DNA of 32,738 nt from Treponema sp. Lineage in GTDB: Bacteria > Spirochaetota > Spirochaetia > Treponematales > Breznakiellaceae. The translations under genes were made by a program, and so were the position numbers. Each line of letters begins with the position of its first letter. Within the stretch, counting starts at the first letter, position 1. Below the pieces are notes generated by a model that saw only the letters and a list, made by a program, of their open reading frames with translations, made no database searches and was not told the DNA's origin. Positions 7,468 through 16,359 of the stretch are shown here, one piece after another. The stretch spans positions 1 to 32,738 of the forward strand of contig JAISOX010000174.1 in the NCBI GenBank assembly GCA_031275325.1. The letters run 5' to 3'.

Positions 7468-7596
7468 AGCCTCCCTTCGTTTAAAATTTCCGAATCGCTT
7501 CTCCTTTGGACCATATAAAAATTTCCGAAACCGGTTTAAGCATCTATATGAGCTGTTTCAACCCTCATGGCCCAGCAGCTCACCACCCCTTAAACC

Positions 7597-9408
7597 CTAG
7601 TCCGGCCGCGCTTTATGTTTGAGCGCAAAAGGTGAATATGTATAACCGGACCACTCCATACCAAGATGGCCGGCATATTCCAATAAATTAAGCCGTACCC
7701 CATGAACCACCACCGAAAGCGCGTTCATAGCAAGGTTAAGCCCATGACCAAACAGGAGAATAAGTCCCCCTGCAATGATCCGGACCGGACCTGCGGGAAG
7801 CCCCCCCGCCATGCCGTTAAAACTGCTTGCTATGGCAGCTCCTGCAAGGCCCACCGCAAAAAGACGGATATAACTGATAATATCCGAGAAACTCGATACT
7901 GCACTCAAGAAGGTAGGCAGGAAGTTTGCAAAACCCTTCCCTATATTTTTGAAAAAATTTCCTCCTTTCTGCTCAACAAAAATAAAGAAGGTCCCCAATC
8001 CGCCTCCAATAAGATACAGGGCAAAAGGGGGAACGGGGAATTCGGTTTTGGACAACACCAGGTTTAATACTAGAAAATAAAGACCCACCACCATACAGAG
8101 CCAGCCAAGCTGGGCTAGAGCAGTAAGGGAAGGCAGGGCCTTCTTGATGTTCTTGAGATGGGCCAGCACGATCTGTCCCGCCCCAACCACGAAACAAATG
8201 TGCTTAATATTCTGCTCCGAAGCGAGAAAAGGAACCTTGAAGGCCGCTAAAAACTCAGGAATATGCTGCATGGCAAACCACGAACCCGTAAGGGTTCCCC
8301 ACAGGATAGTGGTCAGAGAAAGCAAGCCTAAAAGCAGTACCCCATCGGGAACTTTCCCGGTTTGCTTTACTGATTTTATCCCAAAAATAAGCGCCCCCAG
8401 GAACAAGATAGAACCGTATCCTGCATCCCCGAAGATCATAGCAAAAAAGAAGCTAAAAAAGAGCAGATACGATAGGCTAATATCATATTCCCGATACCCT
8501 GGAGTGGTTCCCAAGAGCTTAAACAGCGGCTGAATCAGCCGGGTAAAAACATTGCTCTTGACCAAGGTCGGGGGATTATCCGTTTCATCGGGATCCCGCA
8601 AGGCCAAGGCCCAACCGTTTTCCGCTGCAGCCCGTTTTAAGGTCCCCACCGCGTCATCAGGCACATACCCGGTAAGCCATGAAACCGTAAGGTCCACCGG
8701 AACCGATTCTACCCGATCCATACCAGCCCGGGCAGTCTCAAAGGCAATACGCTGATTAAGCTCCTCAATTTCCGCTTCAACACCCGCTTGCCCGCGGGCA
8801 AACTCTGAAAAACGGGTCTCTATATCCTGCAGCTTTCCCTGGATCCCTTGGATGATCCCTCCCAGCTCCTCAAGGGAATGTTCCGGCAGGACAAAGGGCA
8901 TTTCCCCGGCAATCTCTTTGCCTACACTAAGTCCATACACCACCGCTTTATCTTCCGCAAGCCGGATAAATAGATCCTCTTTTCCCAAGGAGGCATATAC
9001 CTTACGGGGGAGTTTATAGGGGATAAGCAGGACCCCTTGGGAAGCCAAGTCTTTAAACGACCCAGGGTTGAAATTGCCCCAGCTTTCAATACGGCTTCGT
9101 TCTTTAATGGTAACCAGCAACCGTTCCTGGAGGGCCTTACGTTCATCCCCCAGGGCCAAAATTTGCTTCACTAGGTCCGCTTCACCCGGTTCCTGTATCG
9201 GCGCGACCTGAGCCGCTCCTTGATAAGGCCGCAACAAACCCAAAGCCTTTTCCGCATCGGCCTTCCGATCCAGCAACGCAGAAAGGGTGTCTGAAACAAC
9301 AGTCCGCTTCTCCAAGTGGACCACTCCCAGTTCCCGGAGCTTTTCCAGGGATACTTCCCGGGTCTTATCCATGACCACAAGGGACACTTTTTTCATCGGT
9401 ACGATCAT
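7597..9408 (-). CDS. atpI: V-type ATPase subunit I (membrane stator, a-subunit)
   Basis: Subunit I provides the membrane half-channels for ion flow and the peripheral anchor. The 603-aa protein has a soluble N-terminal half of ~300 residues with long helices (two coiled-coil segments around residues 65-110 and 180-230). A C-terminal half with about seven or eight membrane helices starts near YDISLSYLLFFSFFFAMIFGD. The essential Arg is about R515, in SYIRLFAVGLAG. Start ATG overlaps the atpD stop as ATGA, so the two are translationally coupled. Length is close to other bacterial subunits of this group (~600-660). Confidence 0.95.
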   Translation of the reverse strand: MIVPMKKVSLVVMDKTREVSLEKLRELGVVHLEKRTVVSDTLSALLDRKADAEKALGLLRPYQGAAQVAPIQEPGEADLVKQILALGDERKALQERLLVTIKERSRIESWGNFNPGSFKDLASQGVLLIPYKLPRKVYASLGKEDLFIRLAEDKAVVYGLSVGKEIAGEMPFVLPEHSLEELGGIIQGIQGKLQDIETRFSEFARGQAGVEAEIEELNQRIAFETARAGMDRVESVPVDLTVSWLTGYVPDDAVGTLKRAAAENGWALALRDPDETDNPPTLVKSNVFTRLIQPLFKLLGTTPGYREYDISLSYLLFFSFFFAMIFGDAGYGSILFLGALIFGIKSVKQTGKVPDGVLLLGLLSLTTILWGTLTGSWFAMQHIPEFLAAFKVPFLASEQNIKHICFVVGAGQIVLAHLKNIKKALPSLTALAQLGWLCMVVGLYFLVLNLVLSKTEFPVPPFALYLIGGGLGTFFIFVEQKGGNFFKNIGKGFANFLPTFLSAVSSFSDIISYIRLFAVGLAGAAIASSFNGMAGGLPAGPVRIIAGGLILLFGHGLNLAMNALSVVVHGVRLNLLEYAGHLGMEWSGYTYSPFALKHKARPD

Positions 9409-10007
9409 TGTACAGCCTTCTCCATTCCCCGTTTAGCGATCTTTCCCCGGACCACTGCAGAGGTCTGTTGATCCCCCAAGTAGACCCGGATCTTCTTGAT
9501 GTTACTCTTGGTTTCTGGGATCATGATCTTTTCAAACAGATTGACCCGCTGGGTGGTTACCCGTAATTCGTGATCCAGCCGTTTCCGCTGCTCCTCCAAA
9601 ACCTGGGCCTCCAAATCCAACAACAAGACCTGCTGCATCTTCACCACTGCCTTATCAAGCCACAGGGGACTGCGAGCCAAATCATAGGGGGCAGTGTAAA
9701 ATTCCGCCCCATGAAAGAGGGGAATAGATACGCCTGCAATATTTCCCTGACTCGTGGTAATGCTCCGTATCTGCAGAAGTTCAGGGGTAAAGAACCCGGT
9801 TTCACAAAACACCCCTATCCACGGCTTAAAAGATTCATCTACCCCTTCTTTTGCAGCTAACAATTCTTTAATGCGTAACTCAGTGGTCCTGATTTCGGCC
9901 TGAAGCTGCTGCTTCTTAAGCATCAAAGTCGGAAGGTATCGCTGATACATTTTAAGGGCGTCCTTCTGCTTCTTGAGCTCATTTTTGGTCAGCTTGATCT
10001 TTGCCAT
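9405..10007 (-). CDS. atpD: V-type ATPase subunit D (central stalk)
   Basis: Subunit D is the coiled-coil shaft of the rotor, turning inside the A3B3 head. The 200-aa protein has the typical N-terminal helix (MAKIKLTKNELKKQKDALKMYQRYLPTLMLKKQQL) and a matching C-terminal helix, which together form the antiparallel coiled coil. The globular middle contains hydrophobic strands. It lies 6 bp after atpB and overlaps atpI by 4 bp. Confidence 0.93.
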   Translation of the reverse strand: MAKIKLTKNELKKQKDALKMYQRYLPTLMLKKQQLQAEIRTTELRIKELLAAKEGVDESFKPWIGVFCETGFFTPELLQIRSITTSQGNIAGVSIPLFHGAEFYTAPYDLARSPLWLDKAVVKMQQVLLLDLEAQVLEEQRKRLDHELRVTTQRVNLFEKIMIPETKSNIKKIRVYLGDQQTSAVVRGKIAKRGMEKAVQ

Positions 10008-10013
10008 GCCTGA

Positions 10014-11312
10014 TTATTCCTTCTTGGGCCAGAACTTCGCAATCAGTTCAGAACGAAGCCCCGTTTCTTCAGGACTGAAACAATCCGCCAGGATCTCCCA
10101 GCCCAAATCCAGCGCCCGTTCCAAAGGAATGTTGACCGACAAATCCATCATCCCCTTTTCAAAACGATCCCCGTACTTGAGCAGCTTATCATCCCATAGG
10201 GTCATAATAAAGCCCATAGCTTTCTTTTCCAGAGTATCCTTATAGGCTGAGTAGAGCTTGATCATACCATCCATCAGGGCCCGGTGGTCCGGCCGGGTTT
10301 TGCCGTTGATCTGCTGTTTCAACCGGGACAGGGAGCCGAAGGGCTCGATGCGGCCGTTTTTCAGGTAGTACTGGCCCTCGGTGATATAGCCCGTGTTGTC
10401 CGGTACCGGGTGGGTTACGTCATCTCCCGGCATGGTGGTAACTCCCAAGATGGTAATGGACCCTGCGGTATCGAAATCCACGGCCTTTTCATAACGGCTT
10501 GCCAACTGGCTATAGAGGTCTCCGGGATACCCCCGGTTAGAGGGGACCTGCTCTTGAATGATGGAGATTTCCTTCATGGCGTCGGCAAAGTTAGTCATAT
10601 CCGTGAGCAGTACCAGTACATCCTTACCTTGCAAGGCAAACTGTTCCGCCACTGCCAGGGACATATCGGGAATCATAAGGCACTCTACCGTAGGGTCTGA
10701 GGCGGTATGCACAAACATCACGGTACGGGAAAGGGCGCCCCCTTCTTCCAAGGCGTCTTTAAAAAACAGGTAGTCGTCGTATTTAAGCCCCATGCCCCCC
10801 AAAACAATCACATCCACCTCGGCCTGCATCGCAATCCGGGCCAAGAGATCGTTATAGGGTTCCCCGGAAACCGAAAAAATAGGCAACTTCTGAGAAACCA
10901 CCAGGGTATTAAACAGATCGATCATGGGAATACCGGTCCGGATCATCCTCCGGGGGATGATCCGCTGCGCGGGATTTACCGAAGGCCCTCCAATGGGGAT
11001 GAGGTTCTCATGGAGCGCCGGCCCTCGATCCCGGGGATCCCCGGAACCGGAAAAAACCCGGCCCATGAGATTTTCCGAAAAAGACACCTGCATGGGATGT
11101 CCCAGAAACCGCACCGTATCCCCGGTAGAAATACCCCGGCCCCCGGCAAATACCTGGAGAGAAACCAAATTACCTTCCAGGCGGTTTACCTCCGCCAAGG
11201 AGGTTCCAAATACCGTATCCACCTCCGCCAGATCTCCATACCGGATATCTTCGGCCTTGACGGTGATAACGCTCCCCGTGATGGATTCAATCTTACTATA
11301 TACCTTGTTCAT
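10014..11312 (-). CDS. atpB: V-type ATPase subunit B (non-catalytic)
   Basis: Subunit B alternates with A in the hexameric head and contributes to the interface nucleotide sites. The 432-aa protein shows the beta-barrel start ([16 protein letters not shown]), the family's degenerate P-loop region ([10 protein letters not shown] instead of GxxxxGKT) and the conserved [11 protein letters not shown] motif. This separates it clearly from the catalytic A subunit. It starts 21 bp after atpA. Confidence 0.96.
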   Translation of the reverse strand: MNKVYSKIESITGSVITVKAEDIRYGDLAEVDTVFGTSLAEVNRLEGNLVSLQVFAGGRGISTGDTVRFLGHPMQVSFSENLMGRVFSGSGDPRDRGPALHENLIPIGGPSVNPAQRIIPRRMIRTGIPMIDLFNTLVVSQKLPIFSVSGEPYNDLLARIAMQAEVDVIVLGGMGLKYDDYLFFKDALEEGGALSRTVMFVHTASDPTVECLMIPDMSLAVAEQFALQGKDVLVLLTDMTNFADAMKEISIIQEQVPSNRGYPGDLYSQLASRYEKAVDFDTAGSITILGVTTMPGDDVTHPVPDNTGYITEGQYYLKNGRIEPFGSLSRLKQQINGKTRPDHRALMDGMIKLYSAYKDTLEKKAMGFIMTLWDDKLLKYGDRFEKGMMDLSVNIPLERALDLGWEILADCFSPEETGLRSELIAKFWPKKE

Positions 11313-11333
11313 TGCTGATTCTCCCTCTGTACC

Positions 11334-13094
11334 CTACGCCAGGAATTGCTCCGCAGCCTTATCCACCCCTTGGGACCGTTCAGCCACCACGGCATCCAGT
11401 TCCTTTTGCAATGCCTTGAACTGCTCACTTTTCCACTCCGTACCATTGTAATCCAGGAACCGCTGTCTAAGCCGGTTGAACCAGGTCCGGGCCTCATTCT
11501 TATCCGTAAAAGTAAACTTAGAGGCCAAGATCTTGAGGATAATGGTGAAGATATACTGCTGTCTCTCAGGAATCGCAGCACAATCCACAGGATTGAAGGA
11601 GTCCTGCTGGAAATACACCGCATCCAGGAAATCCCCCTTGAGGTAAACCACATAGTCATCAAGGCTGGTTCCTTCCTCACCCACCACCTTCATCATCTGC
11701 TCCACTTCACTGCCCCGGAACATGAACCTATGGGCATAGGCAACCTTATCTCCCGGGATAATCCCCTTGTATTTAGACCAGGACTCCAGAGGATGAATGG
11801 CAGGGTACTTACGGGCATCTGAACGTTCCCGGGAAAGCCCATGAAACGCCCCCACCACCTTGAGGGTCGCCTGGGTTACCGGCTCTTCAAAGTTACCTCC
11901 TGCAGGGCTTACGGTTCCGCCTATGGTAACCGAGCCCATAGAACCATCCCGGAGCCGCACCAAGCCCGCTCGTTCATAGAAACTGGCAATGGTAGATTCC
12001 AAGTATGCAGGGAAAGCCTCTTCCCCAGGGATCTCCTCCAAACGGCCAGACATCTCACGCATGGCTTGGGCCCACCGGCTCGTAGAGTCCGCCAAAAGCA
12101 GGATGTTCAGCCCCATCTGGCGGTAGTATTCCGCCAGGGTTACCGCTGTATACACCGAAGCCTCCCGGGCCGCTACAGGCATGGAAGAGGTATTACAGAT
12201 GATTACGGTCCGTTCCATAAGGGATCGGCCGGTTTTCGGGTCGGTGAGTTCTGGAAATTCCTTGAGGGTCTCCACTACTTCCCCTGCCCGTTCACCGCAG
12301 GCCGCAAGGACCACAATATCCACATCCGCATTACGGCTGGTGATCTGCTGGAGTACGGTTTTACCCGCGCCAAAAGGTCCAGGAATACAATACGTCCCCC
12401 CCCGGGCTACCGGGAAGAAGGTGTCAATCAGCCTGACCTTGGTAACCATAGGATCTTCCGGCTTGAGCCGTTCTTCATAGCAATCCACCGGACGTTTTAC
12501 CGGCCACCGGAAGGACATAGCCACCGGAAAACGGTTGCCTTTCTCATCCTTTAATTCCGCAATAGTCTCCCGGATGGTATAGGACCCCGCTTCCCTGATG
12601 GACGCCACAGTATAGGAACCGTACAGGTTAAAAGGGACCATGATACGATGGGTAAAAGAACCTTCCGGCACGGTTCCCAGGGTATCAGCCCGTTCCACCG
12701 GATCCCCTACCTTTACCGCGGGGGTAAAGGCCCAAGGCACATCCAAGGGAAGGGGATCCAGGTACACCCCCCGTTCCAAGAAATAACCCGCCTCTTGAGC
12801 CAGTTTAGGGAGGGGGTTCTGGAGCCCGTCAAAGACCTGCCCTAAAAGGCCGGGCCCCACTTCTACGGCCAACATATCCCCCGAATATTCCACCGTATCT
12901 CCTACGGCGATCCCTTTGGTGATCTCAAACACCTGGAGCTGGGATATATCCCCCCGGATGCGGATCACCTCACTCTTGAGCCGTTTATCTCCCACCTTAA
13001 CATAGCCGACTTCGTTCATGGAAACCGCGCCTTCAAAACGGACGCTCACCATATTGCCGTTAACCGCGACTACTGTTCCTTTTGTTCCGGTCAT
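11334..13094 (-). CDS. atpA: V-type ATPase subunit A (catalytic)
   Basis: This is the catalytic ATP-hydrolysing subunit, 586 aa. It has the Walker A motif GPFGAGKT with K245 and the catalytic Glu E268 in ACGERAGE. The non-homologous insert typical of A subunits lies between the barrel and the P-loop (around residues 115-200). The LLADSTSRWAQAMRE motif follows. The start overlaps the DUF2764 gene stop by 4 bp (ATGA). The overlap and the absence of gaps indicate tight coupling through E-DUF2764-A-B-D-I. Confidence 0.97.
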   Translation of the reverse strand: MTGTKGTVVAVNGNMVSVRFEGAVSMNEVGYVKVGDKRLKSEVIRIRGDISQLQVFEITKGIAVGDTVEYSGDMLAVEVGPGLLGQVFDGLQNPLPKLAQEAGYFLERGVYLDPLPLDVPWAFTPAVKVGDPVERADTLGTVPEGSFTHRIMVPFNLYGSYTVASIREAGSYTIRETIAELKDEKGNRFPVAMSFRWPVKRPVDCYEERLKPEDPMVTKVRLIDTFFPVARGGTYCIPGPFGAGKTVLQQITSRNADVDIVVLAACGERAGEVVETLKEFPELTDPKTGRSLMERTVIICNTSSMPVAAREASVYTAVTLAEYYRQMGLNILLLADSTSRWAQAMREMSGRLEEIPGEEAFPAYLESTIASFYERAGLVRLRDGSMGSVTIGGTVSPAGGNFEEPVTQATLKVVGAFHGLSRERSDARKYPAIHPLESWSKYKGIIPGDKVAYAHRFMFRGSEVEQMMKVVGEEGTSLDDYVVYLKGDFLDAVYFQQDSFNPVDCAAIPERQQYIFTIILKILASKFTFTDKNEARTWFNRLRQRFLDYNGTEWKSEQFKALQKELDAVVAERSQGVDKAAEQFLA

Positions 13095-13735
13095 TTCGGT
13101 TCTCCCGATTCAATACTGATTTCAGATACTCCTCCGCCTGCTGACGCACGTCCACCGGCAGCCGCCATGATAGCGGTATAAAGCCCCTTATACGCCACAA
13201 ACCCTTCCTCTGCGCTGAATGAAGCGCGCCGTTCCATGAGGAGCAGCCGCAGAAGATAGGCGTAGATAGTAGTAACTCCAAAATAATCAAGCCCCTGCAT
13301 GGCCTCAATGGCGTTCCACCGGGCCTGGTCAAGGAAAAGTTCCGCTTCCAAAGGCGATTCTATCCCTAAAGCAGCCTTAGCAAGGGCCCCTGCCTCCACC
13401 GGATCTTCCGGCGGGTCCACTGGCGCAACCCCTTCCTGCCCCAAAACCTGGGCCCGGTACCGGGCAAGGTTCAGCCGCAAAGCCCGCTCCCAATGCCGCC
13501 ACGTATTGATGAAGGGGGACGGGGTAGCCCTAGACGCGTCCCGGTACGAACCAGGCTTCCCTTCCTCCAGCGGCAGGGCTTCCGGATCCGGGTCTAAGGT
13601 ACACCAATCCAACAGGGCCGCATCCTGGGGACGCAACGCGGTTTTACAGAGCGCCTTGAACTGCACCGAAGATAAAGGGACCGCCTGGCCGTAGATGAGA
13701 TAGGGAAGCTGGGACACTAAATAATAATAAGCCAC
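13091..13735 (-). CDS. DUF2764-like protein of the V-ATPase operon (possible subunit C replacement)
   Basis: The 214-aa soluble protein begins AYYYLVSQLPYLIYGQAVPLS and is mostly helical. Its place between E and A, its length and its N-terminal motif fit DUF2764, the extra gene found at this position in spirochete and chlamydial V-ATPase operons. Canonical operons carry subunits C and F, and neither is present here. A role as the missing C-like connector is a reasonable inference but is not shown by sequence. The start is GTG (13733-13735), only 3 bp after the atpE stop, with weak AGGCG as ribosome site, suggesting reinitiation. Confidence 0.8.
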   Translation of the reverse strand: MAYYYLVSQLPYLIYGQAVPLSSVQFKALCKTALRPQDAALLDWCTLDPDPEALPLEEGKPGSYRDASRATPSPFINTWRHWERALRLNLARYRAQVLGQEGVAPVDPPEDPVEAGALAKAALGIESPLEAELFLDQARWNAIEAMQGLDYFGVTTIYAYLLRLLLMERRASFSAEEGFVAYKGLYTAIMAAAGGRASAGGGVSEISIESGEPK

Positions 13736-13738
13736 CGC

Positions 13739-14353
13739 CTAGCTTCCTTTTACCGCTTGTTTCAGAATTGCCCCCAGCCGGGGGTTAAGATATGCGGAAA
13801 GCAGCGCCCCTACGGATTCAGCGGAAAAATCATAATACGCGGAACCGTCCTTATGGGCAATACGAAAACCGGCAGCCAGATTCCGGCTGGATTTGAGCTC
13901 AAGCCCCTGGGCCAATACCGCGGCAAGCTGATCGTTAAAATAGGCCTCCAGGTTTTTGAGCGCCCCTTCGCTGAGGATAAGATCCAGCTTATCCCCTCCT
14001 TTGGCGGCCCAGGCCTGTATCAATTCAGGGAGGACCGCCTTGAGGGTATCCTCGGTATAGGATTCCTTCAACCGTTGGGCAATAATGGTATCCAAAAGCG
14101 CCTGAATTTCACCCTTAAAGGCCAAGACGAGATTCCGGGACGCTTGCTCAAGCGCGACGACACCCGCCTTTTCCAGCCGTTCCGCATCTCCTTTTCCCTT
14201 GGCGATGATAGCCGCCGCGTCTCGCTGGGCAGCTTCGACAATACCCTTGGCCTGTTCCTCAGCCTGAGATTTCAACCGCGCCGCCTCTTCCGCAGCGGAT
14301 TCGATTCCATCCTTTTTTATCTTATCAATAAGTTCCTGAAGTTGGATGTCCAT
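13739..14353 (-). CDS. atpE: V-type ATPase subunit E (peripheral stalk)
   Basis: Subunit E forms the peripheral stator stalk. The N-terminal ~100 residues are a long Ala/Glu/Lys-rich helix (AAEEAARLKSQAEEQAK), followed by a small C-terminal globular domain. I use the ATG at 14351-14353 (MDIQLQEL), which gives 204 aa and has AGAGGAG just upstream. The ORF-track start 17 codons earlier has no ribosome site. It is the first gene of the operon, about 135 bp downstream of the strong-looking promoter. Confidence 0.92.
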   Translation of the reverse strand: MDIQLQELIDKIKKDGIESAAEEAARLKSQAEEQAKGIVEAAQRDAAAIIAKGKGDAERLEKAGVVALEQASRNLVLAFKGEIQALLDTIIAQRLKESYTEDTLKAVLPELIQAWAAKGGDKLDLILSEGALKNLEAYFNDQLAAVLAQGLELKSSRNLAAGFRIAHKDGSAYYDFSAESVGALLSAYLNPRLGAILKQAVKGS

Positions 14354-14487
14354 AATCTCCTCTTTCAAATAGTTCCCTTTATTTCCTCTATTTACCCACA
14401 GCATCCGGCGGTTCCACCGGGAAGTTCATACCCTTACCCGCTTGCGTTCACCCCAGACCGGTTACATTGAACCCTAAATTACCTATT

Positions 14488-14516
14488 ACTATAGCATACC
14501 ATGTTTTTTTCTACAA
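14488..14516 (-). promoter_or_regulatory. Likely sigma-70 promoter of the V-ATPase operon
   Basis: On the minus strand there is TTGTAG, a 17-bp spacer and TATAGT (5 of 6 matches), with an extended -10 TG one base before the hexamer (TGCTATAGT). The predicted start is near 14480, leaving a leader of about 125 nt before the atpE ATG. On the other side, 14517-14643 holds no gene. A weak plus-strand promoter-like pair is present there (TTGTAA at 14538, TATTTT at 14560, spacer 16). Confidence 0.65.
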
Positions 14517-14643
14517 GGGACATCCGGCGTTTTTTCATTGTAATTTTGCCGTTTTCGCGTATTTTTTTCGGGTATCCCCTGAGGCGCCTGCATGGAGCCG
14601 CGCGGCCCGGCGCTGCCTCCGGGCATTATAGGCAGGGGCGTAC

Positions 14644-14958
14644 ATGAAGTATCCTGAGGATAGAACGGAGTATCCGCTGGACAGAACGGAGTATCCGCTG
14701 GACAGAATGAAGTATCCGCTGGACAGAATGAAGTATCCGCTGGACAGAATGAAGTATCCGCTGGACAGAATAGAGTATCCGCTGGACAGAACGGAGTATC
14801 CGCTGGACAGAACGGAGTATCCGCTGGACAGAACGGAGTATCCGCTGGACAGAATAGAGTATCCTGAGGACAGAATAGAGTATCCTGAAGCCAGAATGGA
14901 GTATCCGGTGGACAGAACGGACTATCCGGACGGCAAAATAAAGCGTCCGGACGCGCCC
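14644..14958. repeat. 21-bp tandem array B (15 units)
   Basis: Fifteen in-register 21-bp units share the core TATCCGCTGGACAGAA and vary at the following five or six bases (TGAAG, CGGAG or TAGAG). Outer units carry TATCCTGAGGA and the last two are degraded. The first unit contains a perfect dyad, TATCCT-G-AGGATA. Later units keep a weaker TCC...GGA dyad. The plus strand is open as a heptapeptide repeat (KYPLDRM, EYPLDRT) in ORF 14644-15135, with AGGGG 5 nt before its ATG. That ORF runs 130 bp antisense into galM. The array lies between the galM 3' end and the V-ATPase promoter. Coding versus non-coding status is undecided. Confidence 0.95.
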
Positions 14959-15004
14959 ATGAAACAGGCCCGGTTTTGCAAAGCCCGGCTACCGTTCCGC
15001 GCTA

Positions 15005-16036
15005 TCACCAATCAAAGGCAAAAAGCGCTTTCTCATGGTAATCCCGGTCAGGGCCGTAGATCGATGAGGGAAACTGGGGCTTGTTGGGCGCGTCTGGAAA
15101 GTGCTGGGTTTCAAGGCAGAAACCGCTGTGTTTGACGTACACTGAACCGGCTTTCCCCGGAACCGTACCGATCTGGTTCCCTGTATAAAACTGCACCCCC
15201 GGCTGGGTGGTGAAGACCCGCAAAGATCTGCCGGAGCTCCTTTCATAGACTTCTGCGCAGGGCCGCAGTTTCCCTGCCTCCCCTTGCAGTACAAAGCAAT
15301 GATCATAGCCTCCGGGGAGGGCGGCAAAATCCTGTTTGATCGGTTTTGGGGTCCTAAAATCCCAAGGGCCGCCTGCCACCGGTACTAATTCGCCTGTGGG
15401 AATCAGGGATGCATCCACGTGCACATAAGCATCCGCATAAATGACCGCTTCATGGGAAAGAATATCCCCATTCCCTTCCCCGGCAAGGTTGAAGTAGGCG
15501 TGGTTGGTTAAATTCACCGGACAGGGGGCGTCTACCCGGGCCTGGTAATCGGCAATCACTTCGTTAGTCTTGGTAAGGCCGTAACTCACCGCCGCCTTAC
15601 AGGTCCCGGGAAACCCTTCATCCCCGTCAGGGCTGGTCAGTTCAAAACGCACAAAGACCCCATCCCGATCTTCATAGGCGTCGGCTTTCCACAGCGCTTT
15701 ATCAAAGCCCCGGCGGCCCCCATGCAGGGTATGGGCTCCATCGTTCTGGTACAAGACATATTCCGCGTCCTGGAGGGAAAATCGCCCGCGGCTGATCCGG
15801 TTGCCAAAGCGGCCGATGGTAACCCCGAAATAGGGGGTATTATGGGTGTAGCCTTCTAAGCAGGAATACCCCAAAAGCACATCCCCCTTCCCCTGGTTAC
15901 GGGAAGGGACCGCCAGGGAGGTGAGGCTTGCCCCAAAATCCGAGAGGGACAAGGAGAGATCCCCTGCCTTCAGGGTATACAGGTATACCTTCTTTCCCGA
16001 TGAAAGAAGGCCGAAGGTTTTTTTGCTGATTTTCAT
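15005..16036 (-). CDS. galM: Aldose 1-epimerase (galactose mutarotase)
   Basis: GalM interconverts the alpha and beta anomers of galactose and glucose at the entry to the Leloir pathway. The beta-sandwich family motifs are present: GRFGNRI, NDGAHTLHGG (H102, H105), TNHAYFNL with the acid H179, GYDHCFV, and the base E309 in GFCLETQHFPD. I start at the ATG at 16034-16036 (MKISKKTF), which has GGGGGT upstream, giving 343 aa. The ORF-track start is a TTG six codons earlier. It stands alone between array B and a divergent promoter region. The GH2 and GH57-like genes further right give a sugar-use context. Confidence 0.94.
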   Translation of the reverse strand: MKISKKTFGLLSSGKKVYLYTLKAGDLSLSLSDFGASLTSLAVPSRNQGKGDVLLGYSCLEGYTHNTPYFGVTIGRFGNRISRGRFSLQDAEYVLYQNDGAHTLHGGRRGFDKALWKADAYEDRDGVFVRFELTSPDGDEGFPGTCKAAVSYGLTKTNEVIADYQARVDAPCPVNLTNHAYFNLAGEGNGDILSHEAVIYADAYVHVDASLIPTGELVPVAGGPWDFRTPKPIKQDFAALPGGYDHCFVLQGEAGKLRPCAEVYERSSGRSLRVFTTQPGVQFYTGNQIGTVPGKAGSVYVKHSGFCLETQHFPDAPNKPQFPSSIYGPDRDYHEKALFAFDW

Positions 16037-16060
16037 AGGACCCCCAGGATACAATCAGAC

Positions 16061-16074
16061 GGTATGGCCATACC
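16061..16074. promoter_or_regulatory. 14-bp perfect palindrome in the galM leader
   Basis: GGTATGGCCATACC is a perfect palindrome 25 bp upstream of the galM start. It could bind a dimeric sugar-responsive repressor or form a small structure in the leader. No regulator gene lies beside it. Confidence 0.5.
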
Positions 16075-16121
16075 AGTACGGCATGGTTTCAATACGAGGT
16101 GTTCAATCACCCCGCGGGAGG

Positions 16122-16127
16122 ATTATA
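16122..16127 (-). promoter_or_regulatory. Possible -10 box for galM
   Basis: A perfect TATAAT lies on the minus strand about 86 bp upstream of the galM ATG. No acceptable -35 hexamer is seen at 16-18 bp, so this is weak evidence. The surrounding 16037-16319 region is GC-rich, has several short inverted repeats (for example GGGGC-GCATGA-GCCCC) and contains no gene I can support. Confidence 0.3.
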
Positions 16128-16319
16128 CCCATACTCCTCAAGAAGCGGCTAGGGGCGCATGAGCCCCCAGGGTTTCCAAGCCGAAAAAGGAACCCCCGGA
16201 GGTCCGGCCTCATGATCCCCCGGGGAACCGCGTAAGGGGGATTTTGCATACCCCAGCCGTGCTACATCTCCCCGGACCAATTTTGACCTGCTCCCGTCCG
16301 CGGGGATCCCGCTTTTCCG

Positions 16320-16349
16320 TTGACTTCTTATCCTTAAATGTAGTATACC
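16320..16349 (+). promoter_or_regulatory. Likely promoter of the TPR-mre operon
   Basis: TTGACT (5 of 6), an 18-bp spacer and TATACC lie just before the TPR gene. The predicted transcription start is about 16355-16358, only a few bases from the ATG at 16360. The messenger may therefore be leaderless, which agrees with the absence of a ribosome site before that ATG. No other clear promoter is seen before mreB. Confidence 0.55.
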
Positions 16350-16359
16350 TTATAAAAAT

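Noticed and set aside
10284-12554. Long plus-strand ORFs over the V-ATPase B and A genes (for example 10707-11318 and 11841-12554)
   Set aside because: They are antisense shadows of strongly identified V-ATPase genes, with low-complexity composition and no recognisable motifs.
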